Below are positions 63,303 through 64,000 of a DNA stretch of 64,000 nucleotides, piece after piece. The DNA comes from Diplonema papillatum (lineage: Eukaryota; Euglenozoa; Diplonemea; Diplonemida; Diplonemidae), in assembly GCA_030068145.1 (NCBI GenBank), contig JAPJBO010000191.1, positions 186,001-250,000 on the forward strand, read 5' to 3'. Position 1 is the stretch's first letter. Each line of letters starts with the position of its first letter. The notes under the pieces were generated by a model, which was not told the origin of the DNA, did not search any database, and was given only the letters and a program-made list of their open reading frames with translations. A program made the translations under genes and the position numbers.

Positions 63303-64000
63303 CCGAGATACTCCCAGCAAGCAGTCGTTCACGGGTTCCACACAAAACAACATTGGTCGCTACTGCCTGTTATTGATTGCTCGTTTGCCCATGTTTCACT
63401 CGAGGTTGGAATAGGACAAGAAGGATTGGTTCCTTTGATCCGCGTAGTAGGGTCCTTGTCTTGATCTCAGCAAAGTCAATGCGCCGGATCTGGTTCGCGA
63501 CAACGTTCTTGTTCAGAAGAAACGTTGTTGTCCAACCTCGTAAACGGTTTGCTTCGATCCTGAAGTTCGCATTCGTGAGTATTGGGTCGCCCACGCGCGT
63601 AGAGGATCACGCATCCTTCGCGAATGAAAGAAAAACAAAGCAAATCAAAAAAAAAAAAAAAAAAGATAGGACCCCCCCTACCCCCGCCTTCTTAGCCGTT
63701 CCTCGGTTCGAATGCAGGACACTATCCCCTCGGGTCGGTGTACCCGTGCCACGCTGGATTTGTCACAGCTTCGTTTGCAGCCTCTTTCGCCCTCCTGCTA
63801 TCTGCATTCGCCGCCCGAAGAAAACGAAGCTGAACCACACACAGCGTGGCATCCGTCTTTGAACCACCTGCTGGCTGCCAACGGTTAGTAGCGACTGTTC
63901 AAACCGGTCGCGTCCCCTGTTTGTAGTGGTGAGCGGTCCAGTCCTGTGACAATTCTGCCTCGGACAAGCACCACGCTGCCGATACACCCCCTACGCCGAC
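63303..64000. other. No recognised gene
   Basis: Short overlapping frames only, with an A run at 63648-63664. Codon use and domains give no support for a gene before the window ends. Confidence 0.4.

Noticed and set aside
63700..63730. tRNA B-box-like GGTTCGAATGC (also at ~59615)
   Set aside because: No matching A box, acceptor stem or cloverleaf could be formed around either site.

Overview
This is a eukaryotic nuclear window, most likely from a free-living protist. Very GC-rich protein genes with few but enormous exons sit in less GC-rich, heavily repetitive DNA. Introns are GT-AG and carry mobile elements, microsatellites and partial copies of neighbouring exons. No bacterial operon or ribosome binding site is visible. 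A C-terminal motif in the first gene (VYREHAPSKL...LFDSLAEKYGP) resembles one I associate with kinetoplastid cytoskeletal proteins. Together with real cis-introns this makes a euglenozoan, perhaps a diplonemid, a low-confidence guess.

Layout. (1) 0-6.1 kb: repeats, SINE-like copies, a hAT-like insertion and a pseudogene fragment. (2) 6.1-15.2 kb: a two-exon gene (6143-6939 joined to 12032-15191) for a ~1318-residue protein with two B-box-like zinc fingers. Its 5.1-kb intron holds long (CA)n arrays and a defective non-LTR retrotransposon with a gag-like ORF1, a zinc knuckle and RNase H. (3) 15.2-17.3 kb: decayed copies of that gene's 3' end. (4) 17.3-38.9 kb: a five-exon gene whose exon phases all agree, encoding a ~4876-residue kinesin with a very long alanine-rich helical tail. 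Introns 1 and 2 contain partial copies of the flanking exons. (5) 38.9-43.7 kb: a 116-bp satellite, a broken copy of the last kinesin exon and an LSU rRNA segment. (6) 43.8-51.5 kb: one 7.7-kb ORF for a HEAT-type protein that I read as a divergent huntingtin, with a CAG-encoded polyglutamine run near its N-terminus. (7) 51.5-60.5 kb: repeats, MITEs, low-complexity DNA and fragments of an AT-hook gene. (8) 60.8-63.3 kb: an intact UBL5/Hub1 gene, broken copies of it, and a satellite whose monomer contains a piece of UBL5 coding sequence.

A theme runs through the window: nearly every gene is accompanied by partial, decaying duplicates of its own exon ends. Several dispersed elements also contain good splice-site sequences. 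Mobile repeats and local duplication therefore appear to be shaping introns and gene ends here. All splice junctions were inferred from reading phase and motifs, without transcript data.
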